A stretch of 6,908 bases of DNA, taken from positions 1 through 6,908 of the forward strand of contig JAQUGB010000094.1 of assembly GCA_028684345.1 (NCBI GenBank), written 5' to 3'. Of this stretch, positions 1 through 6,064 are shown piece after piece; within the stretch, counting starts at the first letter, position 1; every line of letters starts with the position of its first letter. Below the pieces are notes generated by a model that was given only the letters and a program-made list of their open reading frames with translations, ran no database searches and was not told where the DNA came from. The DNA is from Tepidiphilus sp. (GTDB lineage: Bacteria; Pseudomonadota; Gammaproteobacteria; Burkholderiales; Rhodocyclaceae). A program made the position numbers and the translations under genes.

Positions 1-10
1 GGAAGGAGAG

Positions 11-15
11 GGAGG
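11..15 (+). promoter_or_regulatory. Shine-Dalgarno sequence for the amidase gene
   Basis: GGAGG lies 6 nt before ATG 22 but only 3 nt before GTG 19, which favours the ATG. A second purine-rich core, AAGGAG at 3-8, would suit GTG 19 with 10 nt spacing, so the choice between the two starts (one residue apart) is not absolute. Confidence 0.6.
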
Positions 16-21
16 GAAGTG

Positions 22-870
22 ATGGACAAGGAGAAGGAACGCCCGTCCTTGCGCGCCGCGGCGCTGCAGATGGTGTCGACGCCGCGCGTGGCGGACAATC
101 TGGCCGCCGCCGAGCGGCTGCTGGAACTGGCGGCCGACAGTGGGGCGAGGCTGGTGGTGTTGCCGGAGTATTTTGCGCTCATCTCGGCCGATGCGCGGGA
201 GAAAGTGCGCTTGCGCGAGCGCTTCGGCGCCGGGCCGATCCAGGAGTGGTTGGCGCGGCAGGCGGCGCGTTTGGGGATATGGTTGGTGGGTGGAACGGTG
301 CCGCTGGAAGCGGAAGTGCCCGACAAGGTGCGCAACGCCTGCCTCGTCCATGCCCCGGACGGGCGCTGCGTGGCGCGCTACGACAAGATCCATCTCTTCG
401 GCCTGCGCCACGGCGAGGAAGTCTACGATGAAGGAGAGACGATCGAGCCGGGCGAGGCAGTGGTCACCGTCGACATCGACGGCTGGACGGTGGGGCTGTC
501 CATCTGCTACGACCTGCGTTTCCCCGAACTCTATCGCGCCATGGGGCTCGTGGATCTCGTCGTGCTGCCGGCGGCCTTCACCTGGACCACGGGCCGGGCG
601 CACTGGGAGGTGCTGCTGCGCGCCCGGGCGATCGAGAATCAATGCTACGTGCTCGCCGCGGCGCAAGGGGGGCGGCACGAGGCGGGGCGGCGCACCTGGG
701 GGGATTCGCTCGTCGTCGATCCCTGGGGTGAGGTGTGCGTGCGTCTGGCCGAAGGCGAGGGCGTGGTGCGGGCAACGCTGCGGCGCGAGCGCCTCGAGGA
801 GATCCGCGCAAGGCTGCCGGCGTGGCAGCATCGGCGGGAAGGGGAATTCATCAGGAGAGTATTCGCATGA
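22..870 (+). CDS. Carbon-nitrogen hydrolase, deaminated-glutathione-amidase-like (Nit1/YbeM type)
   Basis: Nitrilase-superfamily amidase, predicted cytosolic. Proteins of this Nit1/YbeM type hydrolyse the amide of deaminated glutathione, a side product of transaminases, giving alpha-ketoglutarate and Cys-Gly; the substrate here is inferred from resemblance. The Glu-Lys-Cys triad is visible (numbered from ATG 22, 282 aa): Glu49 in LPEYF, Lys122 in YDKIHLF and Cys162 in SICYDLRFPELYR. The YDKIHLF...EPGE stretch and HWEVLLRARAIENQCYV are typical of this branch, and length is normal. ATG 22 is preferred because GGAGG at 11-15 sits 6 nt upstream; GTG 19 is an alternative in the same frame. A TGA at 20-22 could be the stop of an upstream gene; in relatives this is often a YhdP-like protein, but that is only inferred. 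The stop overlaps the tldD start (ATGA, 867-870), indicating one operon. Family assignment is firm, exact substrate less so. Confidence 0.93.
   Translation: MDKEKERPSLRAAALQMVSTPRVADNLAAAERLLELAADSGARLVVLPEYFALISADAREKVRLRERFGAGPIQEWLARQAARLGIWLVGGTVPLEAEVPDKVRNACLVHAPDGRCVARYDKIHLFGLRHGEEVYDEGETIEPGEAVVTVDIDGWTVGLSICYDLRFPELYRAMGLVDLVVLPAAFTWTTGRAHWEVLLRARAIENQCYVLAAAQGGRHEAGRRTWGDSLVVDPWGEVCVRLAEGEGVVRATLRRERLEEIRARLPAWQHRREGEFIRRVFA
853..857 (+). promoter_or_regulatory. Shine-Dalgarno sequence for tldD
   Basis: AGGAG lies 9 nt upstream of ATG 867, inside the last codons of the amidase gene. It decides the tldD start: the open frame extends upstream to 735, but that part overlaps the amidase and is out of family. 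ATG 867 gives a protein of normal TldD length. Confidence 0.7.
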
Positions 871-2336
871 AGGCGATGGCAGAGGTGAAGGAAGAAAAGG
901 TCGACGCGCTGGCGCTGGCCGAGGAGCGGCTGCTCGCGGCCAACGGCTTGACGCTGGAGGACGTGTCTTCGACCTTGTCGCAGGTGCAGACCCATGCCGT
1001 GGATGAGGCGGACGTGTATTTCCAGCTGCGCCACGTGGAGAGCTGGTCCCTCGAAGAGGGGATCGTGAAGTCCGGCGCCTTCTCCATCGAGCAGGGAGTG
1101 GGGGTGCGGGCGATCGCGGGGGAGAAACAGGCGCTCGCCTATACCGACGACCTGCGGCCGGCCTCGCTCCTGGAGGCGGCGCGCACCGTGCGCGCGGTGG
1201 CCGCGCTCGGGCAGGAGCGGCGGGTGGGCCTGTGCCGCGGCGCACTTCCCCTGGCGCGCTATCCGGCCGTCGATCCGGTGGGAACCTTGCCGGCGCAGGA
1301 GAAGGTGTGGCTGTTGGAGCGGCTGGAAGCGAAGGCGCGGGCCCTGGATCCCCGAGTCGAACAGGTGATGGCGGGGTTGGCGGCCTCATGGGAGACGGTG
1401 CTCATCGCCCGCAGCGACGGAACGCTCGCCGCCGACCTGCGCCCCCTCGTGCGTCTGTCGCTCACCGTCATCATGTCGCAGGCCGGCCGGCGCGAGAGCG
1501 GCTCGAGCGGCATGGGTGGACGCCATGGCCTTACCGCTTTCGACGAGGAGGCGCTCGAGCGCCTTGCCCGCGAGGCGGTGCATCAGGCGCGGGTGAACCT
1601 GGAGGCGCGGCCGGCCCCGGCTGGCGTCTTCACCGTGGTGCTCGGACCCGGCTGGCCGGGCGTGCTGCTGCACGAGGCGGTGGGGCACGGCCTGGAAGGG
1701 GATTTCAACCGCAAGGGGACTTCGGCCTATAGCGGGCGGATCGGCGAGCGGGTGGCCGCTCCGGGTGTGACGGTGGTCGACGATGGGACCTTGCCCTTGC
1801 GCCGAGGCTCACTCACCCTCGACGACGAGGGAACGCCCACCCAGCCGACCGTGCTCATCGAGGACGGCATCCTGGTGGGGTACATGCAGGATCGTCTCAA
1901 CGCCCGGTTGATGGGCATGAAACCCACCGGCAACGGGCGGCGCGAGTCCTACGCCTACGGACCGATGCCTAGAATGACGAACACTTATATGCTCGCCGGC
2001 ACGCTCGACCCGGAGGAGATCCTCGCCTCCGTGGAGCGCGGCATCTATGCGGTCAATTTCGGCGGCGGTCAGGTCGACATCACTTCCGGCAAGTTCGTCT
2101 TCTCTATGTCGGAAGCTTACTGGCTCGAGGACGGAAAAGTCTGCTACCCCATCAAGGGGGCCACCTTGATCGGCAGCGGCCCCGAGGTGATGCAGCGCGT
2201 CTCCATGATCGGCACCGATCTCGCCCTCGATCCGGGCATCGGCACCTGCGGCAAGGACGGGCAGAGCGTGCCCGTGGGCGTGGGGCAGCCGACGCTGCGC
2301 GTCGACGGCATCACCGTTGGAGGGACGCAGGGCTGA
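867..2336 (+). CDS. tldD: Metalloprotease TldD (TldD/TldE zinc peptidase subunit)
   Basis: Zinc-dependent cytosolic peptidase that in characterised systems forms a heterodimer with TldE (PmbA). The complex degrades unfolded or small peptides, trims the microcin B17 leader and turns over CcdA. The protein is 489 aa, close to the E. coli length. The zinc-binding HExxxH motif is HEAVGH at residues 269-274, and the third ligand is Cys461 in GTCGKDGQ; both sit about seven residues later than in E. coli, matching a slightly longer N-terminus. Other family signatures are RMTNTYM (369-375), NFGGGQVDITSGKFVFS and the C-terminal PVGVGQPTLRVDGITVGG. The start is set by AGGAG 853-857 and the ATGA overlap with the upstream amidase, suggesting translational coupling. 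No tldE lies in the window, as expected, since the two genes are usually unlinked. The final 26 nt overlap the convergent transglycosylase gene. Identification is very secure. Confidence 0.97.
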   Translation: MKAMAEVKEEKVDALALAEERLLAANGLTLEDVSSTLSQVQTHAVDEADVYFQLRHVESWSLEEGIVKSGAFSIEQGVGVRAIAGEKQALAYTDDLRPASLLEAARTVRAVAALGQERRVGLCRGALPLARYPAVDPVGTLPAQEKVWLLERLEAKARALDPRVEQVMAGLAASWETVLIARSDGTLAADLRPLVRLSLTVIMSQAGRRESGSSGMGGRHGLTAFDEEALERLAREAVHQARVNLEARPAPAGVFTVVLGPGWPGVLLHEAVGHGLEGDFNRKGTSAYSGRIGERVAAPGVTVVDDGTLPLRRGSLTLDDEGTPTQPTVLIEDGILVGYMQDRLNARLMGMKPTGNGRRESYAYGPMPRMTNTYMLAGTLDPEEILASVERGIYAVNFGGGQVDITSGKFVFSMSEAYWLEDGKVCYPIKGATLIGSGPEVMQRVSMIGTDLALDPGIGTCGKDGQSVPVGVGQPTLRVDGITVGGTQG

Positions 2337-2970
2337 GCTCGGGTTGGCGGTACTTGCGCCAGTTCGCCAGCACCGCGTTGGGGTACTCGGGCCGCCCCAG
2401 ACTGCCGTTGTAGCGCCCCAGCGCGCGGTAGAGGTCGCCTTTTTCGAGGTCGAGATAGTGGCGCAGGATGGTGCAGCCATAGCGCAGGTTGGTGCGCAGG
2501 TGAAAGAGGTTGTGCTGCGGGGTGCCGATGAGCCCGACCCAGAAAGGCATCACCTGCATGTAGCCGCGCGCCCCGGCCGTGGAGACGGCGTATTTGCGAA
2601 AACCGCTCTCGACCTCGATGAGGCCGAGCACCAGCTCCGGGTCGAGCCCGGCGCGGGCGGATTCGTAGTAGACGGTGGCGAGCAGTTCCTCGCGCTCGGC
2701 CGGGTCGGGGACGCGGCGGGCGAGCCGCTCGCTTTGCGCATCGATCCAGCGCGCGGCGAGTGGATCGCGACGGATGCGCTCGGGGGATACGGGTGCGTCG
2801 GCGACGATGGCCGAGAGCGCCTCGCGTACGCTGTCGGCGAGCGGTTCGTAGAGCTGCGCTCCGGCGCGCGCCGGAGCGGGGGCGAGCGCGGCGAGCAGGA
2901 GCGCCGCGGCGAGCAGGGATCGGGCCGCGGACAGAGAGAAAAAGCGCGGGCGATACGACGGCTGCATCAT
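2311..2970 (-). CDS. Secreted lytic transglycosylase (SLT domain)
   Basis: Peptidoglycan lytic transglycosylase, predicted periplasmic; the family cleaves the MurNAc-GlcNAc bond forming 1,6-anhydro-MurNAc. With the start at 2970 it has 219 aa. An N-terminal signal peptide shows a basic n-region (YRPRFF), a hydrophobic core (LLAAALLLAALA) and a likely signal peptidase I site after Ala-Arg-Ala at residues 34-36; no lipobox cysteine is present. SLT motifs run in order: catalytic Glu121 in EVESGF, GARGYMQVMP at 133-142 and RYNGS at 186-190. It follows proS after 92 nt on the same strand, so co-transcription is likely. The start is uncertain. ATG 2970 (or 2967) gives a normal signal peptide but has no good Shine-Dalgarno sequence. 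An in-frame GTG at 3066 overlaps the proS stop and would add 32 residues before the signal peptide. The C-terminal tail (about ten residues, PELSPASLQR) lies over the end of convergent tldD. Substrate specificity is not predictable. Confidence 0.9.
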   Translation of the reverse strand: MMQPSYRPRFFSLSAARSLLAAALLLAALAPAPARAGAQLYEPLADSVREALSAIVADAPVSPERIRRDPLAARWIDAQSERLARRVPDPAEREELLATVYYESARAGLDPELVLGLIEVESGFRKYAVSTAGARGYMQVMPFWVGLIGTPQHNLFHLRTNLRYGCTILRHYLDLEKGDLYRALGRYNGSLGRPEYPNAVLANWRKYRQPELSPASLQR

Positions 2971-2997
2971 GGATACCGGATTCTTGCCAAATACGGT

Positions 2998-3011
2998 CCA
3001 CCCAAGGGTGG
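2998..3011. repeat. Short inverted repeat in the proS-transglycosylase gap
   Basis: CCACCC (2998-3003) and GGGTGG (3006-3011) form a near-perfect inverted repeat with a 2-nt centre; as RNA it would be a 5-bp stem with a 4-nt loop. There is no following T-run in either direction, so it is not an intrinsic terminator. It lies between two weak promoter-like hexamers on the minus strand (3015-3010 and 2993-2988). It could be an operator or leader hairpin for the transglycosylase gene, or chance in GC-rich DNA. Confidence 0.3.
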
Positions 3012-3062
3012 GCAAGGGCGAGGACAGGGGCTTGGCGTGGCCCGTTCGGCGCTGCCCCGAAA

Positions 3063-4790
3063 TCACCCCAGCGGTTTTTTCTCGGCGTTGATCGAGGCCG
3101 CGAGTTCGGCCACGACCTCGCCGATGGGGAGCGTGCGTGCCTCGCGTTCGCGGCGGTGCTGTACTTCGTAGCGACCCGCGGCGAGCCCTCTCTCGCTCAC
3201 CACCACCCGCCAGGGCACGCCGACGAGTTCCCAGTCGGCGAACATGGCGCCGGGACGTTCGTTGCGATCGTCGAGCACGACGTCGAGGCCGGCAGCGAGA
3301 CAGTCGCGGTAGATCGCTTCGGCCGCTTCCGCCACCATGGGGGATTTGGCCGCGCCGATGGGGCAGATGACGACTTCGAAGGGGGCGATGGCCGCAGGCC
3401 AGAGGATGCCGCGCTCGTCGTGGTTCTGTTCGATCGCCGCGCCCAGGATGCGGGAGACGCCGATGCCGTAGCAGCCCATCTCCATCGGGCGCTCACGCCC
3501 TTCGGCGTCGAGGAAGGTACAGTGCATCGCCTCGGAGTACTTCGTGCGCAGCTGGAAGATGTGCCCCACTTCGATGCCGCGGCAGATCTCGAGCGTGCCT
3601 TTGCCGTCGGGCGAAGGGTCGCCGGCGACGACGTTGCGCAGATCGGCCACTTCCGGCTCGGGGAAGTCGCGGCCGAGGTTGGCGCCGGTGTAGTGGTGCT
3701 CGTCCTCGTTGGCTCCGATCACGAAGTCGGCCATCTTGGCCACGGTGCGGTCGGCGATGACGCGGCCGGTGAAGCCGACGGGCCCGAGCGAGCCCGGCCC
3801 GGCGCCGAACGCGGCACGGATGGCGGCCTCGTCGGCGAAAGTGAGCGGGTTCCTGATGCCCGGAAGTTTCTGCGCCTTGATCTCGTTGAGTTCATGGTCG
3901 CCGCGCAGGAGCAGCAGCACCGGGGCGCCGTCTTCCCCTTCGACGACGATCGCCTTGACGGTGCGCTCGACGGGAATTTTGAGGAAATCGACCAGATCGG
4001 CGATGGTCTTGACGCCGGGGGTGTGCACCTTGACGAGCGGCTCGCCCGGTGCGGGGCGCGGCCCGGCCGGAGGCAACGCTTCGGCCAGTTCCACGTTGGC
4101 CGCATAGTCGGAGGCGGGGCAATAGGCGATGTCGTCCTCGCCGGTGTCGGCGATGACGTGGAATTCATGCGAGCCGGTGCCGCCGATGGAACCCGTGTCG
4201 GCCGCCACGGCGCGAAACTTCAGCCCGAGCCGGGTGAAAATCCGTGTATAGGTGTCATACATGTTGCGGTATTCGCGTTCGAGGTCGGCGAAATCGGCAT
4301 GGAAAGAATAGCCGTCTTTCATCACGAACTCGCGCGCGCGCATCACGCCGAAGCGCGGGCGGATCTCGTCGCGGAACTTGGTCTGGATCTGGTAGAAGTG
4401 CCGGGGCAGCTGGCGGTAACTCTTGATGTCGCGGCGCACGAGGTCGGTGATGACTTCTTCGTGCGTGGGGCCGAGCACGAAGTCACGCTCGTGCCGGTCC
4501 TTGAAGCGCAGCAGCTCCGGGCCGTAATGTTCCCAGCGCCCCGACTCCTGCCACAGCTCCGCCGGTTGGACCACCGGCAGGAGCACCTCGACGGCGCCGG
4601 CGCGGTTCATCTCTTCGCGCACGATGGCTTCGACCTTGCGCAGGCTGCGCAAGCCCAAGGGGAGCCAGGTATAGATACCGGCGGCGATGCGCCGGATCAT
4701 GCCGGCCCGGATCATGAGTTTCTGGCTGGCGATCTCGGCGTCGGCCGGGGCTTCCTTGAGCGTGACGAGGTGGGCGTGGCTGGCTTTCAT
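3063..4790 (-). CDS. proS: Proline--tRNA ligase (ProRS), bacterial type with editing domain
   Basis: Class II aminoacyl-tRNA synthetase that charges tRNA-Pro with proline in the cytoplasm. The 575 aa match the usual bacterial length (572 in E. coli). Class II motifs are visible: motif 1 near residues 60-76, motif 2 (FRDEIRPRFGVMRAREFVMKDG, 139-160) and motif 3 (GCYGIGVSR, 439-447). TGSIGGTGSHEF at 199-210 is characteristic of this type. Between motifs 2 and 3 lies the INS (YbaK-like) domain, about 220-400, which hydrolyses mischarged Ala-tRNA-Pro; Lys279 (ERTVKAIVV) coincides with the E. coli editing lysine. The anticodon-binding domain occupies roughly 470-575. ATG 4790 is chosen because family homology begins at MKASHAHLVTLKE; the frame stays open upstream through ackA but is not coding there. 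The start overlaps the ackA stop (ATGA, 4787-4790) and has no Shine-Dalgarno sequence. An extended -10 element at 4832-4824 may give proS its own transcript. Confidence 0.98.
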   Translation of the reverse strand: MKASHAHLVTLKEAPADAEIASQKLMIRAGMIRRIAAGIYTWLPLGLRSLRKVEAIVREEMNRAGAVEVLLPVVQPAELWQESGRWEHYGPELLRFKDRHERDFVLGPTHEEVITDLVRRDIKSYRQLPRHFYQIQTKFRDEIRPRFGVMRAREFVMKDGYSFHADFADLEREYRNMYDTYTRIFTRLGLKFRAVAADTGSIGGTGSHEFHVIADTGEDDIAYCPASDYAANVELAEALPPAGPRPAPGEPLVKVHTPGVKTIADLVDFLKIPVERTVKAIVVEGEDGAPVLLLLRGDHELNEIKAQKLPGIRNPLTFADEAAIRAAFGAGPGSLGPVGFTGRVIADRTVAKMADFVIGANEDEHHYTGANLGRDFPEPEVADLRNVVAGDPSPDGKGTLEICRGIEVGHIFQLRTKYSEAMHCTFLDAEGRERPMEMGCYGIGVSRILGAAIEQNHDERGILWPAAIAPFEVVICPIGAAKSPMVAEAAEAIYRDCLAAGLDVVLDDRNERPGAMFADWELVGVPWRVVVSERGLAAGRYEVQHRREREARTLPIGEVVAELAASINAEKKPLG

Positions 4791-6046
4791 CGGTTCGCGT
4801 CGGCGGCTGGAGGATTGGCGGCGATTGTAGCAGAGCCTTCCCGCCGCAGGACTTCCAGGGTATAGCGCGCGATCATCGCTTCTTCGTTGGTGGGCACCAC
4901 GGCAAGGGCCACGCGGCTCTCCGGGGTGTCGATGCGCCCGGCCACGCCGGCGGTACGCTCGTTCGCCTGGGGATCGAGCACGGCGCCGAGCCAGTCGAGC
5001 CGTTCGATCACGCGCGCGCGCACCGGCGCGGCATGCTCGCCGATGCCGGCAGTGAAGACGAGCGCGTCGAGCCCGCCGAGGGCGGCCGCGAGCGACCCGA
5101 TCTCGCGTACCAGGCGGTAGCAGAAGAGCTCGACCGCTTCCCTGGCGTGCGGATCGTCGCTCGCGAGCAGCTCCCGCATGTCCTGGCTGATGCCGGATAC
5201 GCCCAGCAGCCCCGATTCCTTGTAGAGCATGTGATCGACCTGGGTGACGCTCATGCCGCCGTATTCGATGAGGTGCAGCACGAGGCCGGGATCGATGCTG
5301 CCGCTGCGCGTGCCCATCATCAGCCCGTCGATGGTGGTGAATCCCATGGTGGTGGCCACGCTCTTGCCTTCGCGCAGGGCGCACAGCGAGGCGCCGTTGC
5401 CCAGGTGGGCAATGATCACCCGTCCCTTGGCACGCTCGGGGCCCAGGACTTCGGGCAGGCGACGGCTGACGTAATCGTAGGAGAGGCCGTGAAAGCCGTA
5501 GCGCCGTATGCCCTCGTCGAAGAGCTTTCGCGGTAGAGGAAACATCTGGGCGAGTTTTGGCTGGGTGGTGTGGAAGGCCGTGTCGAAGCAGCCGACCTGG
5601 ACCCAATCGGCGCGTCGTTCGAGCATGCGTTTGATCGGGCGCAGGTTGTGCGGCTGGTGCAGCGGGGCGAGCGGTACGAGTTGCTCCAGCTCCGTGACCA
5701 TTTCGGGCGTGAGCCGCACGGGTTCGTGGAAGCGCGCTCCGCCGTGGACGATGCGATGCCCCGTGGCGAGGATCTTCACGTCGTCGACGTGGGTGCTTAG
5801 CCAGTCGACGAGGTGGGTGAACGCGTCTTCATGTTGCTGGTCGAGCGAGCCTGTCAGAGAAAGCGCGACCGTTTCGCTGGGGTTTTTGCCGCGGCGCACC
5901 CGCCAGCGGGGATGGGCCGTGCCGATGCCGTCGATCTGACCCCATACGTGGGGCGTTTCGACGATGGTGTCATCCTCGACGAGAAAGAGAGAGAATTTGA
6001 CGCTGCTCGATCCGGCGTTGAGTGTGAGAAGGGCAGGACGTCGCAT
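4787..6046 (-). CDS. ackA: Acetate kinase
   Basis: Cytosolic acetate/propionate kinase (ASKHA fold) interconverting acyl-phosphate + ADP and acid + ATP. It has 419 aa against about 400 in the family. Signatures: phosphate-binding LTLNAGSSSVKFS (Asn10), GHRIVHGG (Arg98), CFDTAFH (catalytic Asp155), RRYGFHG (181-187), HLGNGAS (214-220), GLMMGTRSG (Arg247), TAGIGEH (332-338) and PTNEEAMIA (Mg-site Glu in TNEE, 386-389). By comparison with the archaeal enzyme's known Asn, Arg, Asp, Arg and Glu, all active-site residues are present. The start at 6046 is supported by GAGG 6 nt upstream. The gene lies 18 nt after the phosphotransacylase, its natural partner, and overlaps proS by ATGA. The family sequence normally ends soon after the TNEE helix; residues 401-419 form an extra Ala/Asn/Pro-rich tail that also carries a proS promoter-like element. 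Acetate versus propionate or butyrate preference cannot be read from the sequence. Confidence 0.97.
   Translation of the reverse strand: MRRPALLTLNAGSSSVKFSLFLVEDDTIVETPHVWGQIDGIGTAHPRWRVRRGKNPSETVALSLTGSLDQQHEDAFTHLVDWLSTHVDDVKILATGHRIVHGGARFHEPVRLTPEMVTELEQLVPLAPLHQPHNLRPIKRMLERRADWVQVGCFDTAFHTTQPKLAQMFPLPRKLFDEGIRRYGFHGLSYDYVSRRLPEVLGPERAKGRVIIAHLGNGASLCALREGKSVATTMGFTTIDGLMMGTRSGSIDPGLVLHLIEYGGMSVTQVDHMLYKESGLLGVSGISQDMRELLASDDPHAREAVELFCYRLVREIGSLAAALGGLDALVFTAGIGEHAAPVRARVIERLDWLGAVLDPQANERTAGVAGRIDTPESRVALAVVPTNEEAMIARYTLEVLRREGSATIAANPPAADANR
4824..4832 (-). promoter_or_regulatory. Candidate extended -10 promoter for proS inside the end of ackA
   Basis: On the minus strand the sequence reads TGCTACAAT, matching the extended -10 pattern TGnTATAAT with one mismatch. 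It lies in the last 15 codons of ackA. Initiation would be expected near 4817, leaving a leader of about 27 nt before the proS ATG at 4790. No convincing -35 hexamer is seen at 16-18 nt spacing (GTCCTG at 17), which extended -10 promoters can tolerate. An A/T-rich match like this stands out in GC-rich DNA, but it is a pattern match only. Confidence 0.4.
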
Positions 6047-6052
6047 GGAATA

Positions 6053-6056
6053 CCTC
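6053..6056 (-). promoter_or_regulatory. Shine-Dalgarno sequence for ackA
   Basis: On the minus strand GAGG (within ACGAGGT) lies 6 nt before ATG 6046, in the 18-nt gap after the transferase stop. It confirms the ackA start and contrasts with proS downstream, which has no such site. Confidence 0.65.
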
Positions 6057-6064
6057 GTCGTCGA

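Noticed and set aside
735..866. Upstream extension of tldD by 44 codons.
   Set aside because: It overlaps the conserved end of the amidase in another frame and is Arg/Ala-rich. A Shine-Dalgarno sequence at 853-857 supports ATG 867 and normal family length.
1232..1732. A 166-codon plus-strand frame inside tldD, and several minus-strand frames over the amidase and tldD.
   Set aside because: All are Arg/Ala/Gly/Pro-rich shadow frames of strongly conserved genes, without domains or ribosome binding sites.
2291..2303. Small hairpin GACGC-TGC-GCGTC near the end of tldD as a possible terminator.
   Set aside because: It has a 5-bp stem, a 3-nt loop and no T-run, and lies inside conserved TldD codons. 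It does not qualify as an intrinsic terminator.
2345..2361. Hairpin TGGCG...CGCCA just after the tldD stop as a terminator.
   Set aside because: It is only a 5-bp stem with no T-run on either strand, and lies within transglycosylase coding sequence. It is probably a chance product of codon choice.
3063..3080. A6 run near the end of proS, where -1 slippage would enter the transglycosylase frame and fuse the two proteins.
   Set aside because: There is no full X XXY YYZ heptamer and no strong downstream structure. The product would join a cytosolic synthetase to a signal peptide and periplasmic enzyme, which is implausible. The frame relation follows simply from the GTGA geometry.
2760..4865. 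A 701-codon plus-strand open frame lying antisense to proS.
   Set aside because: It has no recognisable domain, has a low-complexity Ala/Arg/Gly/Asp-rich composition, and mirrors the codon bias of the real proS gene. Long antisense open frames are expected in GC-rich coding DNA. proS has every family motif on the other strand.
4791..5606. In-frame upstream extension of proS through ackA, giving an 847-codon frame.
   Set aside because: ProRS homology begins at ATG 4790. The extra 272 codons overlap the fully conserved ackA frame and encode Arg/His/Ala/Pro-rich nonsense typical of a shifted frame.
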